This document shows, in pieces, positions 18,203 through 27,187 of a stretch of DNA of 64,000 bases (position 1 is its first letter; each line of letters starts with the position of its first letter). Below the pieces are notes generated by a model. It was not told the DNA's origin and ran no database searches. It was given only the letters and a program-made list of their open reading frames with translations. Source of the DNA: Chryseobacterium sp. (GTDB taxonomy: Bacteria; Bacteroidota; Bacteroidia; Flavobacteriales; Weeksellaceae); contig QFQW01000002.1 in assembly GCA_003248755.1 (NCBI GenBank), forward strand, positions 44,593 through 108,592, read 5' to 3'. The position numbers were made by a program, and so were the translations under genes.

Positions 18203-21200
18203 TTAACCCAAAATCCTATTCAAAACCAGATTCACCTCATCCACATTTTTCACGTTATCCTTTCTCATCATCAGCTGGTTGTTCTTTTCTTTTAACGTCG
18301 CTTCCGCAGGATTTTGTGTGAGATAAGATATGATTTTTTTGAATTTTTCGCTTTGATAGAATTTATCTTGAGGATTTACAGGGAAATAACCGAGGAAAAC
18401 TTTGTTCTTCACTACTAATTTATCAAATCCAATTTCCGCCGCGAGCCATTTCAGTTCCACAGATTTCAGAAGATTGATTGCTTCACTTGGCAATTCTCCG
18501 AATCGGTCTTTCAGCTCATTTTCAAAAGCTTGTAACTCTTTCGCGTTTTGAATTTCAGCTAATTTTTGATAAAGTGACAAACGTTCTTCAGTCGAACTCA
18601 CGTAATCATCAGGTAACATCAATTCCAAATCTGTGTCGATGTTCACTTCTTTTGTCGATTTGATAAGCTTATTTCTGTCCTCTTCATTTTCGAAAAGATT
18701 TTCAAAATTCTCATCATCTTTCAATTCTTCAAGAGCTTCCTGCATCATTTTTTGATAAGTTTCAAAACCCATTTCATTGATAAATCCACTTTGTTCTCCA
18801 CCCAACAAATCTCCCGCTCCTCTGATTTCCAAATCCTTCATCGCAATCTGAAAACCACTTCCCAAATCCGAGAATTGTTCAATCGCTTCCAGACGTTTTC
18901 TCGCATCGGAAGTCATCATATCGAACGGTGGCGTTATCAGATAACAAAACGCCTTTCTGTTGCTTCGTCCAACTCTTCCACGCATCTGGTGCAAATCTGC
19001 CATCCCGAATCTGTGAGCATCATTAATGAAAATCGTATTCGCATTTGGAACATCCACGCCACTTTCTACGATTGTTGTTGCTACAAGAACATCGTATTTT
19101 CCTTCCATAAAATCAAGGATATTCTGTTCCATTTGTTTTCCGTCCATTTGTCCGTGGCCCGTAATCACTCTTGCATCAGGAACCAAACGCTGAATCAATC
19201 CGGCAATATCTTTCAGATTTTCGATTCTGTTATTGATGAAATAAACCTGTCCGCCTCTTTGTAATTCGTACGAAATCGCATCACGTAGAATCTCTTCATT
19301 AAAGCCAACAATGCTCGTCTCAACAGGCTGACGGTTTGGCGGTGGTGTTTTGATCACCGATAGATCTCTCGCTGCCATTAATGAAAATTGCAACGTTCTG
19401 GGAATTGGCGTTGCCGTCAATGTCAACGTATCGACATTGGTTTTCATCGTCTTCAATTTATCTTTTACCGATACTCCGAATTTGTGTTCCTCATCGATAA
19501 TCAACAATCCAAGATTTTTAAATTTCACTTTGTCCGAAACCAATTGATGCGTTCCAATCACAATGTCGATTTTCCCATCTTTCAAACCTGCCAAAGTTTC
19601 AGATTTCTGCTTTGCGGTACGGAATCGGTTCAGATAAGAAATATTAACCGGAAAGTCCTTCAAACGTTCTTTGAAACTTCTGTAATGCTGAAAAGCCAGA
19701 ATCGTTGTCGGAACCAGAATCGCAACTTGTTTGCTGTCAGTCGCCGCTTTGAAAGCCGCACGAATCGCAACCTCAGTTTTCCCGAATCCAACATCGCCAC
19801 AAATCAATCGGTCCATCACGCCTTCCGCTTCCATATCTTTTTTTACATCCAAAGTCGCTTTCTCTTGGTCTGGCGTATCTTCATAAAGGAAACTTGCTTC
19901 CAACTCATTCTGAAGATAAGAATCCGGAGAATATTGGAATCCTTTCGCCGTTTTTCGCTGAGCATATAACTTTATCAAATCAAATGCAATCTGTTTAACT
20001 CTAGCTTTCGTCTTCTGCTTCAGTGACTTCCAAGCAGGAGAACCGAGTTTGCTGAGAACGATTTCTTTTCCGTCCGGTCCGTTATATTTTGAAATTTTAT
20101 GAAGGGAATGAATACTCACATAAAGCAAGTCTCCATTTTTATAACTTAATTTGAAACATTCCTGAATTTTCCCGTCATTATTGACTTTCACCAATCCCAT
20201 AAATTTCCCAATCCCGTGGTCGATATGCGCAATGTAATCACCAACTTTCAAAGACATTAAATCTTTGAGCGTCAGTTGTTCCGACTTTGCAAAAGTGTCT
20301 TTGGACTTGTAGCGTTGATATCGGTCAAAAATCTGATGGTCTGTGTAAACCAGAATTTTATTTTCAGAATCCACAAAACCTTCATGAAGTTCCGATTTGA
20401 AACTTTTAAAAGGAATCTCATGTTCCAATTCTTCAAAAATCGATTCTAATCTTTCTTTTTGTTTTTCTGATGAAAAAGAAATCCAAGTATCAAAACCCTG
20501 ACTTTGCTTTTCTTCCAAATCCTGAATCAACATTTCGAAGTTCTTATGGAAACTCGGTTGTTGTGTTTGATTGAGTTTAACGGTTGTCATTCCGAGGAAC
20601 GAGGAATCGTTACTGTTAACAGATTCTTCATTTCGCTGTGCTTCATTCTGAATGACAGATGCAAAATCAATTGTTTTGAATTTGATTAATCGATTCTGAA
20701 ATTCCTGTTCCGAAATGAATAATTCTTCCGGCGTTCTGTGCTTAATATCTTTACTTAGATTTTCATATTGTTCCAAAGATTTTTCATAGAAAGTTCGGAT
20801 TCTTTTAACGCCTAAAAACAGATTTTTTGAAACGATAAAACTGTCATCCTGCAAAATATCTAGAAACGAAACCTTGCTTCCCGAAACCGAAAAATTCATA
20901 TTGGAAACCAACTGAAATTCTGTGATTTTATCAATCGAAAGCTGCGATTCTATATCGAAAGTTTTGATGCTTTCAACCTCATTCCCAAAAAAAGTGATAC
21001 GATAAGGCTTTTCATTTGAGAAAGAAAAAACATCCACGATTCCGCCACGAACAGAGAATTCTCCAGGCTCGGAAACAAAATCAGTTTGATTAAATTGATA
21101 ATGATTCAGCAACTCGTCCACAAAATCAAAATCCAGTTGGTCTCCCACTTTTATATGATGAGAAATCGCTTTGAAATCTTCTTTTTTTAGAACTTTTTCT

Positions 21201-21595
21201 GACAAAGCGCCAATAAAAGCTACAATCACTTTCGGAGCATTTCCGGAATTGATTTTATTAATAACTTCGGTTCTAAGAACAAGATTTGCATTCTGAGTTT
21301 TCTCGACTTGATACGGTTCAAGATGTGTTGCGGGAAAATAAAGGACATTTTCTTTTCCCAACAAATCTTCCATTTCTGCATTGATGTAAAGCGCATCTTC
21401 TTTATCATCAACAAGATAAAGAATCGTTTTTTTCTGAGTCAAGAAAAGTTCCGAAGCCAAAATTGAAACCGCAGAACCAGCACTTCCTTTGACCGAAATA
21501 TGTTGATTGTTATTTAATTGAGAAAAAATCTCATTCCCGAATTGTTTCTTAAGCAAGTCCGGAAGCAGATTTTGATTGATTTTTTTTAATTCCAT
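18203..21595 (-). CDS. mfd: Transcription-repair coupling factor
   Basis: Mfd removes stalled RNA polymerase at DNA lesions and recruits UvrABC. Start 21595 gives 1130 residues; the longer start at 21673 would begin upstream of a -7 box at 21655-21662 and add 26 non-family residues. In order: the UvrB-like N-terminal region, the CarD-like RNA polymerase interaction domain (GDYIAHIDHGIGKFMGLVKV), the RecG-like motor with Walker A in CGDVGFGKTEVAIRAA, DEEHKFGV as the Walker B segment and TATPIPRTL, helicase motif VI (QMRGRVGRSNRKAFCYL), and the C-terminal TRCF domain. Odd: a TGTCATTCC-type intergenic repeat is embedded in the reading frame between the N-terminal region and the polymerase interaction domain. 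Confidence 0.95.
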   Translation of the reverse strand: MELKKINQNLLPDLLKKQFGNEIFSQLNNNQHISVKGSAGSAVSILASELFLTQKKTILYLVDDKEDALYINAEMEDLLGKENVLYFPATHLEPYQVEKTQNANLVLRTEVINKINSGNAPKVIVAFIGALSEKVLKKEDFKAISHHIKVGDQLDFDFVDELLNHYQFNQTDFVSEPGEFSVRGGIVDVFSFSNEKPYRITFFGNEVESIKTFDIESQLSIDKITEFQLVSNMNFSVSGSKVSFLDILQDDSFIVSKNLFLGVKRIRTFYEKSLEQYENLSKDIKHRTPEELFISEQEFQNRLIKFKTIDFASVIQNEAQRNEESVNSNDSSFLGMTTVKLNQTQQPSFHKNFEMLIQDLEEKQSQGFDTWISFSSEKQKERLESIFEELEHEIPFKSFKSELHEGFVDSENKILVYTDHQIFDRYQRYKSKDTFAKSEQLTLKDLMSLKVGDYIAHIDHGIGKFMGLVKVNNDGKIQECFKLSYKNGDLLYVSIHSLHKISKYNGPDGKEIVLSKLGSPAWKSLKQKTKARVKQIAFDLIKLYAQRKTAKGFQYSPDSYLQNELEASFLYEDTPDQEKATLDVKKDMEAEGVMDRLICGDVGFGKTEVAIRAAFKAATDSKQVAILVPTTILAFQHYRSFKERLKDFPVNISYLNRFRTAKQKSETLAGLKDGKIDIVIGTHQLVSDKVKFKNLGLLIIDEEHKFGVSVKDKLKTMKTNVDTLTLTATPIPRTLQFSLMAARDLSVIKTPPPNRQPVETSIVGFNEEILRDAISYELQRGGQVYFINNRIENLKDIAGLIQRLVPDARVITGHGQMDGKQMEQNILDFMEGKYDVLVATTIVESGVDVPNANTIFINDAHRFGMADLHQMRGRVGRSNRKAFCYLITPPFDMMTSDARKRLEAIEQFSDLGSGFQIAMKDLEIRGAGDLLGGEQSGFINEMGFETYQKMMQEALEELKDDENFENLFENEEDRNKLIKSTKEVNIDTDLELMLPDDYVSSTEERLSLYQKLAEIQNAKELQAFENELKDRFGELPSEAINLLKSVELKWLAAEIGFDKLVVKNKVFLGYFPVNPQDKFYQSEKFKKIISYLTQNPAEATLKEKNNQLMMRKDNVKNVDEVNLVLNRILG
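20585..20657. repeat. TGTCATTCCG-type repeat inside mfd
   Basis: TGTCATTCCGAGGAACGAGG at the left, and TTCATTCTGAATGACA at the right, are the ends of an inverted repeat. On the coding (-) strand it encodes the low-complexity stretch SVIQNEAQRNEESVNSNDSS and a few flanking residues. The frame stays open through it. Confidence 0.7.
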
Positions 21596-21619
21596 TGATG
21601 TGGGTATAAACGCAAAAAG

Positions 21620-21644
21620 CGATTCCGAGATATTTTCGGAATCG
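21620..21644. promoter_or_regulatory. Hairpin in the mfd 5' leader
   Basis: CGATTCCGA pairs perfectly with TCGGAATCG around a 7-nt loop. It lies between the -7 box (21655-21662) and the mfd ATG (21595), so it would be in the mfd leader. It has no T tract toward mfd, so it is not a typical terminator. Confidence 0.5.
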
Positions 21645-21654
21645 TTATTTGTTA

Positions 21655-21662
21655 CAAAGATA
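21655..21662 (-). promoter_or_regulatory. Putative -7 box of mfd
   Basis: Reads TATCTTTG on the minus strand. A -33 TTTG at normal spacing was not found. It places the transcription start near 21648 and supports ATG 21595 for mfd. Confidence 0.4.
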
Positions 21663-21713
21663 CTATTTTTCAAAAAAATTAGTTTTAATTTTACAGTCCT
21701 AAACTATGAGCAT

Positions 21714-22091
21714 TTGAAATTCGGTTTCAAAATATTATCCCTTTTCTGCCTGTTGTCGCTTCTTTTTATACAATGTAAAGATGATGACACTAACATTTTT
21801 CGTGCTTACGTAGAAGGGAAAATCACGTATTCTGACGCCAAGTTTTTGGAAGAGCCAATTCATCTTGTAAAAGATAAAAAAATCATAGCAGAAACCTTTC
21901 CGAAAGAAAGCGGAAGTTTTGTTTTAGCCGGACCTTATGACAAAGGCGCTTATAAATTCCAACTAAAGAACTTTAAGATAAAATCTTTTTCAACTGACAC
22001 CCAAGGATGTAAAATCTCTAGTGATTCCTTAAGCATCGAAATTCCTGATGGTGTGACTTACGTTATTTTCAATGATATAACTTTGAAATAA
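21714..22091 (+). CDS. Small lipoprotein
   Basis: Starting from TTG at 21714 this gives about 125 residues with an N-terminal signal and lipobox (LLSLLFIQC) followed by a polar KDDD. The open frame continues upstream to an ATG at 21576 but that region overlaps mfd and its leader and would hide the signal peptide, so the TTG is preferred. The rest is beta-rich (AYVEGKITYSDAKFLEEPIHL, TFPKESGSFVLAGPYDKGAY), like a small carboxypeptidase-regulatory or transthyretin-like fold. Its stop overlaps the next start (TAATG), so both genes are coupled. Confidence 0.6.
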   Translation: MKFGFKILSLFCLLSLLFIQCKDDDTNIFRAYVEGKITYSDAKFLEEPIHLVKDKKIIAETFPKESGSFVLAGPYDKGAYKFQLKNFKIKSFSTDTQGCKISSDSLSIEIPDGVTYVIFNDITLK

Positions 22092-22705
22092 TGAAGAAAT
22101 TTTTACTCTTTTCTTTTGTATTGATTTCCGTTTCGACCTTTTCTCAGAGAAGAAAAAAACAAGACTGGACGGAAAATGTAAAATATTCCATCGACCCACA
22201 TGTGAAAGTGATGACATCTCTCGGAAACAATTTTATGAAAGATGCTTTCGATTATTTTTATGGTTTCGGAATCGGAGGAAATGTGAATCTTTATAAAAAC
22301 TTCGGATTAGGTGTTGAATACACTTATTTTCTGGCTAATATCAAAAGGCCGGAATTGTTCGGTTATCTAGGTTCACCATCGATGAACAATTTTGATTGGT
22401 ACGTTTTTCATCAGAACAAAATCACAGAAGAGTTTTTTGTTGAAGAAATAATCGGTTACAGCACTTACCGAATGAAAAGTCCTTACCTGGATAATCGTGG
22501 AAACTTCTCCGAAGGAAACGGTGGCTTGAATCTCGGCGCAAAATTCATTTATACCATTGATGATAATGGCACACAGCAAATCGTTCTTAATACAAGGTTC
22601 AATTTCTATAGTTCTAAAATCGGAAATCAGAATCCTGATATCGAAAAATATTACTCAAAAGCAACCTTACTGGATATAGGAATCGCATATCGTCTTAATT
22701 TTTAA
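22091..22705 (+). CDS. Outer membrane beta-barrel protein
   Basis: A 204-residue protein with a signal peptide (about 1-18, ending TFSQ) followed by positively charged residues. It has the amphipathic strand pattern of an eight-strand barrel: YGFGIGGNVNLYKNFGLGVEYTYF, GNGGLNLGAKFIYTI, QIVLNTRFNFY, and a C-terminal DIGIAYRLNF ending in Phe, the usual outer membrane insertion signal. It starts within the stop of the upstream lipoprotein gene, which suggests a two-gene envelope unit. Function beyond that is unknown. Confidence 0.75.
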   Translation: MKKFLLFSFVLISVSTFSQRRKKQDWTENVKYSIDPHVKVMTSLGNNFMKDAFDYFYGFGIGGNVNLYKNFGLGVEYTYFLANIKRPELFGYLGSPSMNNFDWYVFHQNKITEEFFVEEIIGYSTYRMKSPYLDNRGNFSEGNGGLNLGAKFIYTIDDNGTQQIVLNTRFNFYSSKIGNQNPDIEKYYSKATLLDIGIAYRLNF

Positions 22706-22803
22706 GCCGTTTTTAAGTTGTTATAATTTCTGGTTAAAGTTTTTTATTCTTAATTTTAGAATGATTTTTAATATAAATTTGTCTAATCAAAACAGCACTC
22801 AAA

Positions 22804-23067
22804 ATGAAAAATTTATTCACAGCGTTGCTACTTACTTTCGGAATAGGACTAGCAACAGCACAAACAACAACGCCAGCTACTGCAAAAAAAGAAGCTAAAA
22901 AAACAGAAGCAAAAGCAACAAAATCTGTGGAAGCTCAGGCTGCAAAAGTAGCAAACACGCCAGATGTCAAACTAAAAAAAGACGGAACACCAGATAAACG
23001 ATATAAAGCGGCCAAGACTTTGAAAAAAGACGGTACGCCAGACAAACGTTATAAGGTCAACAAATAA
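22804..23067 (+). CDS. Small secreted Lys/Ala-rich protein with two KKDGTPDKRYK repeats
   Basis: An 87-residue protein with a signal peptide (residues 1-19, ending ATAQ), an Ala/Lys/Thr-rich linker (residues 20-55) and two near-identical 12-residue repeats, LKKDGTPDKRYK, at about 57-68 and 73-84. It is strongly basic. Proteins with this repeat are common in Chryseobacterium-type genomes, but the function is unknown. A strong terminator follows at 23127. Confidence 0.7.
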   Translation: MKNLFTALLLTFGIGLATAQTTTPATAKKEAKKTEAKATKSVEAQAAKVANTPDVKLKKDGTPDKRYKAAKTLKKDGTPDKRYKVNK

Positions 23068-23126
23068 TTTTCCTGATTGATGAAGAAGAGAGGGGAAATT
23101 TAATTTTTCATAACTTTTATTTTTTT

Positions 23127-23157
23127 AAGACTTTACACAACTTGTAAAGTCTTTTTC
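23127..23157 (+). terminator. Rho-independent terminator
   Basis: AAGACTTTACA pairs with TGTAAAGTCTT around a 5-nt loop and continues into TTTTC. Confidence 0.85.
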
Positions 23158-23212
23158 TTTGTTTGGTTCGCGATTTGTTTATTTCTATTAACCAATCCAA
23201 AAAAATATTGTT

Positions 23213-23554
23213 ATGGGCACAAAACCAATGCTTACGCTATCTCAAGTTATGGAGAAGCTCAGAGAAAAAGGAATCACGGATGAAATCATAATGAATGAAA
23301 AAAAACAATTTGTTATCCGCAGTACAGCGAAAGCTTATCGTGCAGAAGATTTGAAAATCATCCGGACGTACAGATTTGAAGGAGCAAGTGATCCGGCCGA
23401 TAATATCGCTTTATATCTGGTTGAAGATGTCTATGGCAACAAAGCAATGATTATTGATTCTTATGGCGCCGACAGCAATTATGATGGTCAAGAGTTTGAT
23501 AACTTTATTAAATCCTTGCCCACAGAAGAGCGAGAAGAATATGATGATTTTTAA
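23213..23554 (+). CDS. Small cytoplasmic protein, unknown function
   Basis: A 113-residue protein without signal peptide. The sequence combines an N-terminal helix (LSQVMEKLREKGI) with AEDLKIIRTYRFEGASDPADNIALYLVED and a C-terminal acidic tail (EEREEYDDF). The YRFEGxSDPAD motif is shared by a family common in Bacteroidota that is sometimes labelled phosphoribosylpyrophosphate synthetase; no PRPP-binding motif is visible, so that label is not adopted. Monocistronic between terminators. Confidence 0.65.
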   Translation: MGTKPMLTLSQVMEKLREKGITDEIIMNEKKQFVIRSTAKAYRAEDLKIIRTYRFEGASDPADNIALYLVEDVYGNKAMIIDSYGADSNYDGQEFDNFIKSLPTEEREEYDDF

Positions 23555-23689
23555 AACAATTATAAAATAACCACGATTCGAAATAAGGAATAATTGTAAG
23601 CTGTTAATCCCGGAACTTTATTTAACATAAAGAGAAACAAAGATTTTTATATTGCTTTAAAAAACCTTATCCCGAACTCAACTTAAAAT

Positions 23690-23720
23690 AAAAACCTCAG
23701 AAATACTTCTGAGGTTTTTT
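23690..23720. terminator. Terminator between convergent genes
   Basis: CCTCAGAA (23695-23702) pairs with TTCTGAGG (23707-23714) around an ATAC loop, flanked by A and T runs so that it can work in both directions. Confidence 0.85.
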
Positions 23721-23739
23721 CTGAATATTTTCAGTCTCT

Positions 23740-24396
23740 CTAATTATTTAATACAGTTAATCTGTTTTCACTTATGACCCGCTTTGCAAATCTGAACTTT
23801 GGACCCCAATAGCTGTCATCCAATGATGAAATCATTACACCTTTTGAAGTTGCTGCGTGAATGAATTTAATCTCTCCTTCAGGAGTCACTTCTTCTACAA
23901 TCCCAACGTGAGAAATTCTACTTCCTCTGTGTGAAAAGAAAACCAAATCCCCTTTCTGCAATTCTGTTCTTTCTACAGTGTCACCTTCTTGTGATTGCTC
24001 TGCTGCAACTCGAGGAAGATCCATTCCTGCTGCTGCTCCAAAAACAGACAATACAAATGCTGAACAATCTATTCCGCTTCTGGAAGTTCCTCCGTATCTA
24101 TAAGGAGTTCCAAGGTAACTTTCAGCTTCGGATAAGATATTATCGATTGTGTTGCTGTGCATGATTGCATTCTCAATAGCAGATCTTTTGATGTCTGCGC
24201 TTGTATTTGAGATTGCAGCTAAAACTTTTTGAGTTTTGTTTTCTGTATTTTTAACAACTGGCTTCAAATTCAAAGAAGCAAATTTGGCATCAGTTTTGTA
24301 TGTTTGATTGTTAGAAACCACATAGTTAGAAACACAAGACTGAAGTGTGAAAAACGTGGTCACAAATAAGATATAAACTAGAACTCTTTTCTTCAT
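23740..24396 (-). CDS. NlpC/P60 peptidoglycan endopeptidase, lipoprotein
   Basis: A 218-residue lipoprotein with lipobox ending at Cys21 (TLQSC). The C-terminal NlpC/P60 domain (residues 85-205) has the catalytic triad Cys111 (GIDCSAF), His163 (RISHVGIV) and a third polar residue at His180 (FIHAATSKG). Such enzymes cut the D-Glu to diaminopimelate bond of peptidoglycan stems in the periplasm. The N-terminal 60-residue linker lacks an SH3 domain. Monocistronic. Confidence 0.92.
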   Translation of the reverse strand: MKKRVLVYILFVTTFFTLQSCVSNYVVSNNQTYKTDAKFASLNLKPVVKNTENKTQKVLAAISNTSADIKRSAIENAIMHSNTIDNILSEAESYLGTPYRYGGTSRSGIDCSAFVLSVFGAAAGMDLPRVAAEQSQEGDTVERTELQKGDLVFFSHRGSRISHVGIVEEVTPEGEIKFIHAATSKGVMISSLDDSYWGPKFRFAKRVISENRLTVLNN

Positions 24397-24548
24397 ATAT
24401 ATTTAATTATTTGTGTTAAACTTGGTTTGGTATTTTGTGATTGCATAGCAAATTTAACCATTACCGTTTAAAGGGTCTTTCAAATCAATTTGAACACTCT
24501 TTAGTTTAACACATTTTAACAGTCTTTTATAGAATGTTAAAAAAAAAC

Positions 24549-24582
24549 AAACCGCAAAGCCTTTATTTAGACTTTGCGGTTT
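24549..24582. terminator. Terminator downstream of glnN
   Basis: AACCGCAAAG (24550-24559) pairs with CTTTGCGGTT (24572-24581). A runs on one side and T runs on the other. On the minus strand it lies just past the glnN stop. Confidence 0.75.
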
Positions 24583-24620
24583 TATTTTTAGTTAAGATTC
24601 TTTAACTTTTTAGAAATTGT

Positions 24621-26819
24621 CTATCTTGTAAATAACAATTCTCTATATTTGGTCATTGGCCAAAGTTCATCATCAACCATCATTTCCAAAGCGTCAGAAG
24701 CTTCTCTGATATTCTCAAATAATGGGATTACTTTGTTACAATATTCTTCAGCTTGCTTTTGGCTTCCAGTTGTATTTTTAGCCTTTTCTTTGGCTGATAA
24801 AAGATTATCAACACCTACTTTGATTTGAGATACATTTCCGGAAATATCAGAAATTAAACTCAATTGTTCTTTTGCCAAAGTTTTGAATTCTTTCTCCGAG
24901 AAAATTTCTTTCAATCCTTTAACGTTCTCAATTAATCTGTTTTGGTAATTAAGCGCTGCAGGAATGATGTGGTTTCTTGCGATATCTGCCAAAACTCTGG
25001 CTTCAATGTCAATTACAGTTGAGTATTTCTCTAATTTGATTTCATTTCTAGCTTCAAACTCTCTGTGAGAATAGATTCCTAATTCCTCATAAAGCTCAAC
25101 GAATTTTTTATCTAATTCTTTCTTAAGAGCTTCGGGAGTAGTTTTCAAGTTATTAAGGCCTCTTTTCTTAGCCTCTTTTGCCCAATCCTCAGAATATCCG
25201 TCACCTTCGAACATGATATTTTTAGACTGCTTGATATATTCTCTAAGAATATTGAAAATCGCCTCATCTTTCTTAAGACCCGTCTCAATCAAAGCATCAA
25301 CTTCTACCTTGAAAGCTTTCAATTGTTTTGCTGCAATTACGTTCATTACAGTCATTACTTCGGCACAGTTTGCAGAAGAACCAACCGCTCTGATTTCGAA
25401 TTTATTCCCTGTAAATGCAAATGGAGAAGTTCTGTTCCTATCGGTATTATCCAAAAGAATTTCAGGGATTTTTCCGACAACATTCAGTTTCAATTCTGTT
25501 TTTTCTTCAGGAGATAATTTTCCATCAGTTACTTTTTCCAATTCTTCCAAAACGCCGAACAATTGACTTCCAATGAATGCAGAAATAATTGCCGGCGGCG
25601 CTTCGTTCGCCCCTAATCTGTGGTCGTTACTTGCAGATGCAATTGATGCTCTCAATAAATCAGAATAATCGTGAACAGCTTTCAAAGTATTAACAAAGAA
25701 AGTCAGGAACTGAAGATTTTTCTTTGGGTTTTTTCCAGGACTCAAAAGGTTTTCTCCAGTATCGGTCCCAAGAGACCAGTTGTTATGTTTTCCACTTCCG
25801 TTTACGCCGGCAAATGGTTTTTCGTGAAATAAAATATGGAAGTGATGCTTATGCGCAATTCTCGCCATAATATCCATTAATAATGAATTGTGGTCAACCG
25901 CAACATTCGCTTCTTCGAACATCGGTGCCAATTCGAACTGATTTGGGGCAACCTCATTGTGACGAGTTGTTACAGGAATTCCCAACTTCATACATTCGAT
26001 TTCCAATTCCTTCATATAGTTCATTACTCTTGTAGGAATCGAACCGAAATAATGGTCATCTAACTGTTGTCCTTTTGCCGGAGAATGTCCAAGTAAAGTT
26101 TTCCCTGTCAAAACCAAATCTGGTCTTGATTGATACAAAGCTGTATCTACCAAGAAATATTCCTGTTCCCAACCTAATGTTGGAGACACTTTTGTCACAT
26201 TTTTATCGAAGTAAGACTTCATTACATCTGTAGCTGCTTCGTCAACAGCGTTCAATGCTCTTAATAGAGGTGTCTTATAATCTAAAGTTTCACCTGTGTA
26301 AGAAATGAAAATCGAAGGAATACAAAGTGTAGTTCCCATAATGAAAGCCGGAGAAGTGGGGTCCCATGCCGTATAACCTCTTGCTTCAAAAGTATTTCTG
26401 ATCCCACCATTCGGGAAAGAAGAAGCATCAGGCTCTTGCTGAATCAACATTCCACCACTGAACCTTTCAATTGCTCTTCCACCTTCAATTGGCGTGAAGA
26501 AAGAATCGTGTTTTTCTGCAGTTGCACCAGTTAAAGGCTGAAACCAGTGTGTGTAATGCGTCACACCTTTTGACAAAGCCCAATCTTTCATCGCTACTGC
26601 TACCTGGTCTGCAATATGTCTCTGGATTTTTGTTCCTTTTTTAATCGCATCCAAAATGGAATTGAAAGCTTCTTTTGTTAAATATTCTCTCATTGTTTCT
26701 TCAGAGAATACGTTTTGACAAAACAATTCGGATAGTTTTGCGGGAACTTCTATGAAATTATCTTTTCTGTAATTTCTGAAAGGAAGTTCGGCTAAGGCTT
26801 TAAATCTTAATGTTGACAT
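24621..26819 (-). CDS. glnN: Glutamine synthetase type III
   Basis: It makes glutamine from glutamate and ammonia with ATP. The 732-residue length and sequence identify the large type III enzyme found in Bacteroidota: the N-terminal RFSGGMLIQQEPDASSFPNGG, LGWEQEYFLVD with metal-binding glutamates, RHNEVAPNQFELAPMFEEANVA, VNGSGKHNNWSLGTDTG with the substrate-binding histidine, and NRTSPFAFTGNKFEIRAVGSSAN. The C-terminal helical region (about 580-732) is typical of the type. The start ATG at 26819 fits the family. Upstream lies a 368-bp divergent region. No PII or other nitrogen-regulation gene is adjacent. Confidence 0.96.
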   Translation of the reverse strand: MSTLRFKALAELPFRNYRKDNFIEVPAKLSELFCQNVFSEETMREYLTKEAFNSILDAIKKGTKIQRHIADQVAVAMKDWALSKGVTHYTHWFQPLTGATAEKHDSFFTPIEGGRAIERFSGGMLIQQEPDASSFPNGGIRNTFEARGYTAWDPTSPAFIMGTTLCIPSIFISYTGETLDYKTPLLRALNAVDEAATDVMKSYFDKNVTKVSPTLGWEQEYFLVDTALYQSRPDLVLTGKTLLGHSPAKGQQLDDHYFGSIPTRVMNYMKELEIECMKLGIPVTTRHNEVAPNQFELAPMFEEANVAVDHNSLLMDIMARIAHKHHFHILFHEKPFAGVNGSGKHNNWSLGTDTGENLLSPGKNPKKNLQFLTFFVNTLKAVHDYSDLLRASIASASNDHRLGANEAPPAIISAFIGSQLFGVLEELEKVTDGKLSPEEKTELKLNVVGKIPEILLDNTDRNRTSPFAFTGNKFEIRAVGSSANCAEVMTVMNVIAAKQLKAFKVEVDALIETGLKKDEAIFNILREYIKQSKNIMFEGDGYSEDWAKEAKKRGLNNLKTTPEALKKELDKKFVELYEELGIYSHREFEARNEIKLEKYSTVIDIEARVLADIARNHIIPAALNYQNRLIENVKGLKEIFSEKEFKTLAKEQLSLISDISGNVSQIKVGVDNLLSAKEKAKNTTGSQKQAEEYCNKVIPLFENIREASDALEMMVDDELWPMTKYRELLFTR

Positions 26820-27187
26820 AAAAGTGTGTTATTTTAAACAGGGCAAATTTACAAAAAATACAATTCAAAATAATATGACCCCTTAAAAAATAATGCTATT
26901 TATATTTAATATGAACTTATAAAATAAAACAACCCTATTTTTTGATACATTATAGAACCCATCTAACAAAATTTCATATTTAATATATGTTATCAAAATA
27001 TGAAGAAAATTTATTTTTGATTTTGTCATAAGATATCCAAGAGAAATATTAATTTTAAAAACTATTGCAAACTTAGAGTAAAAAAACAGAGACCATGAAT
27101 AATGCATTGAAATTCAATTACTTAAATAATTTATTTGATTTAAATATAATTTCATACCTTTGCAGACTTTTACAAAAATTTTAATAT
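26820..27187. other. Divergent intergenic region, AT-rich
   Basis: This 368-bp gap separates divergent glnN and the DUF6909-like gene. Its only readable signal is a promoter toward the right at 27134-27162. A 74-codon minus-strand frame in it looks random (no family features and AT-rich composition). Confidence 0.5.
27134..27162 (+). promoter_or_regulatory. Putative promoter
   Basis: TTTG at 27134-27137, a 17-nt spacer, then TACCTTTG at 27155-27162. The spacing is 2 nt short of the usual 19. Leader of about 20 nt to ATG 27188. Confidence 0.5.

Noticed and set aside
19388..19969. 193-codon plus-strand frame opposite mfd
   Set aside because: Shadow of the strongly conserved mfd helicase region; composition is that of an antisense frame.
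23213..23554. Label as phosphoribosylpyrophosphate synthetase
   Set aside because: The protein is only 113 residues and shows no PRPP synthetase motif.
26883..27107. 74-codon minus-strand frame in the glnN/DUF6909 gap
   Set aside because: AT-rich, without motif or family likeness, and no promoter in front; it looks like chance coding in intergenic DNA.
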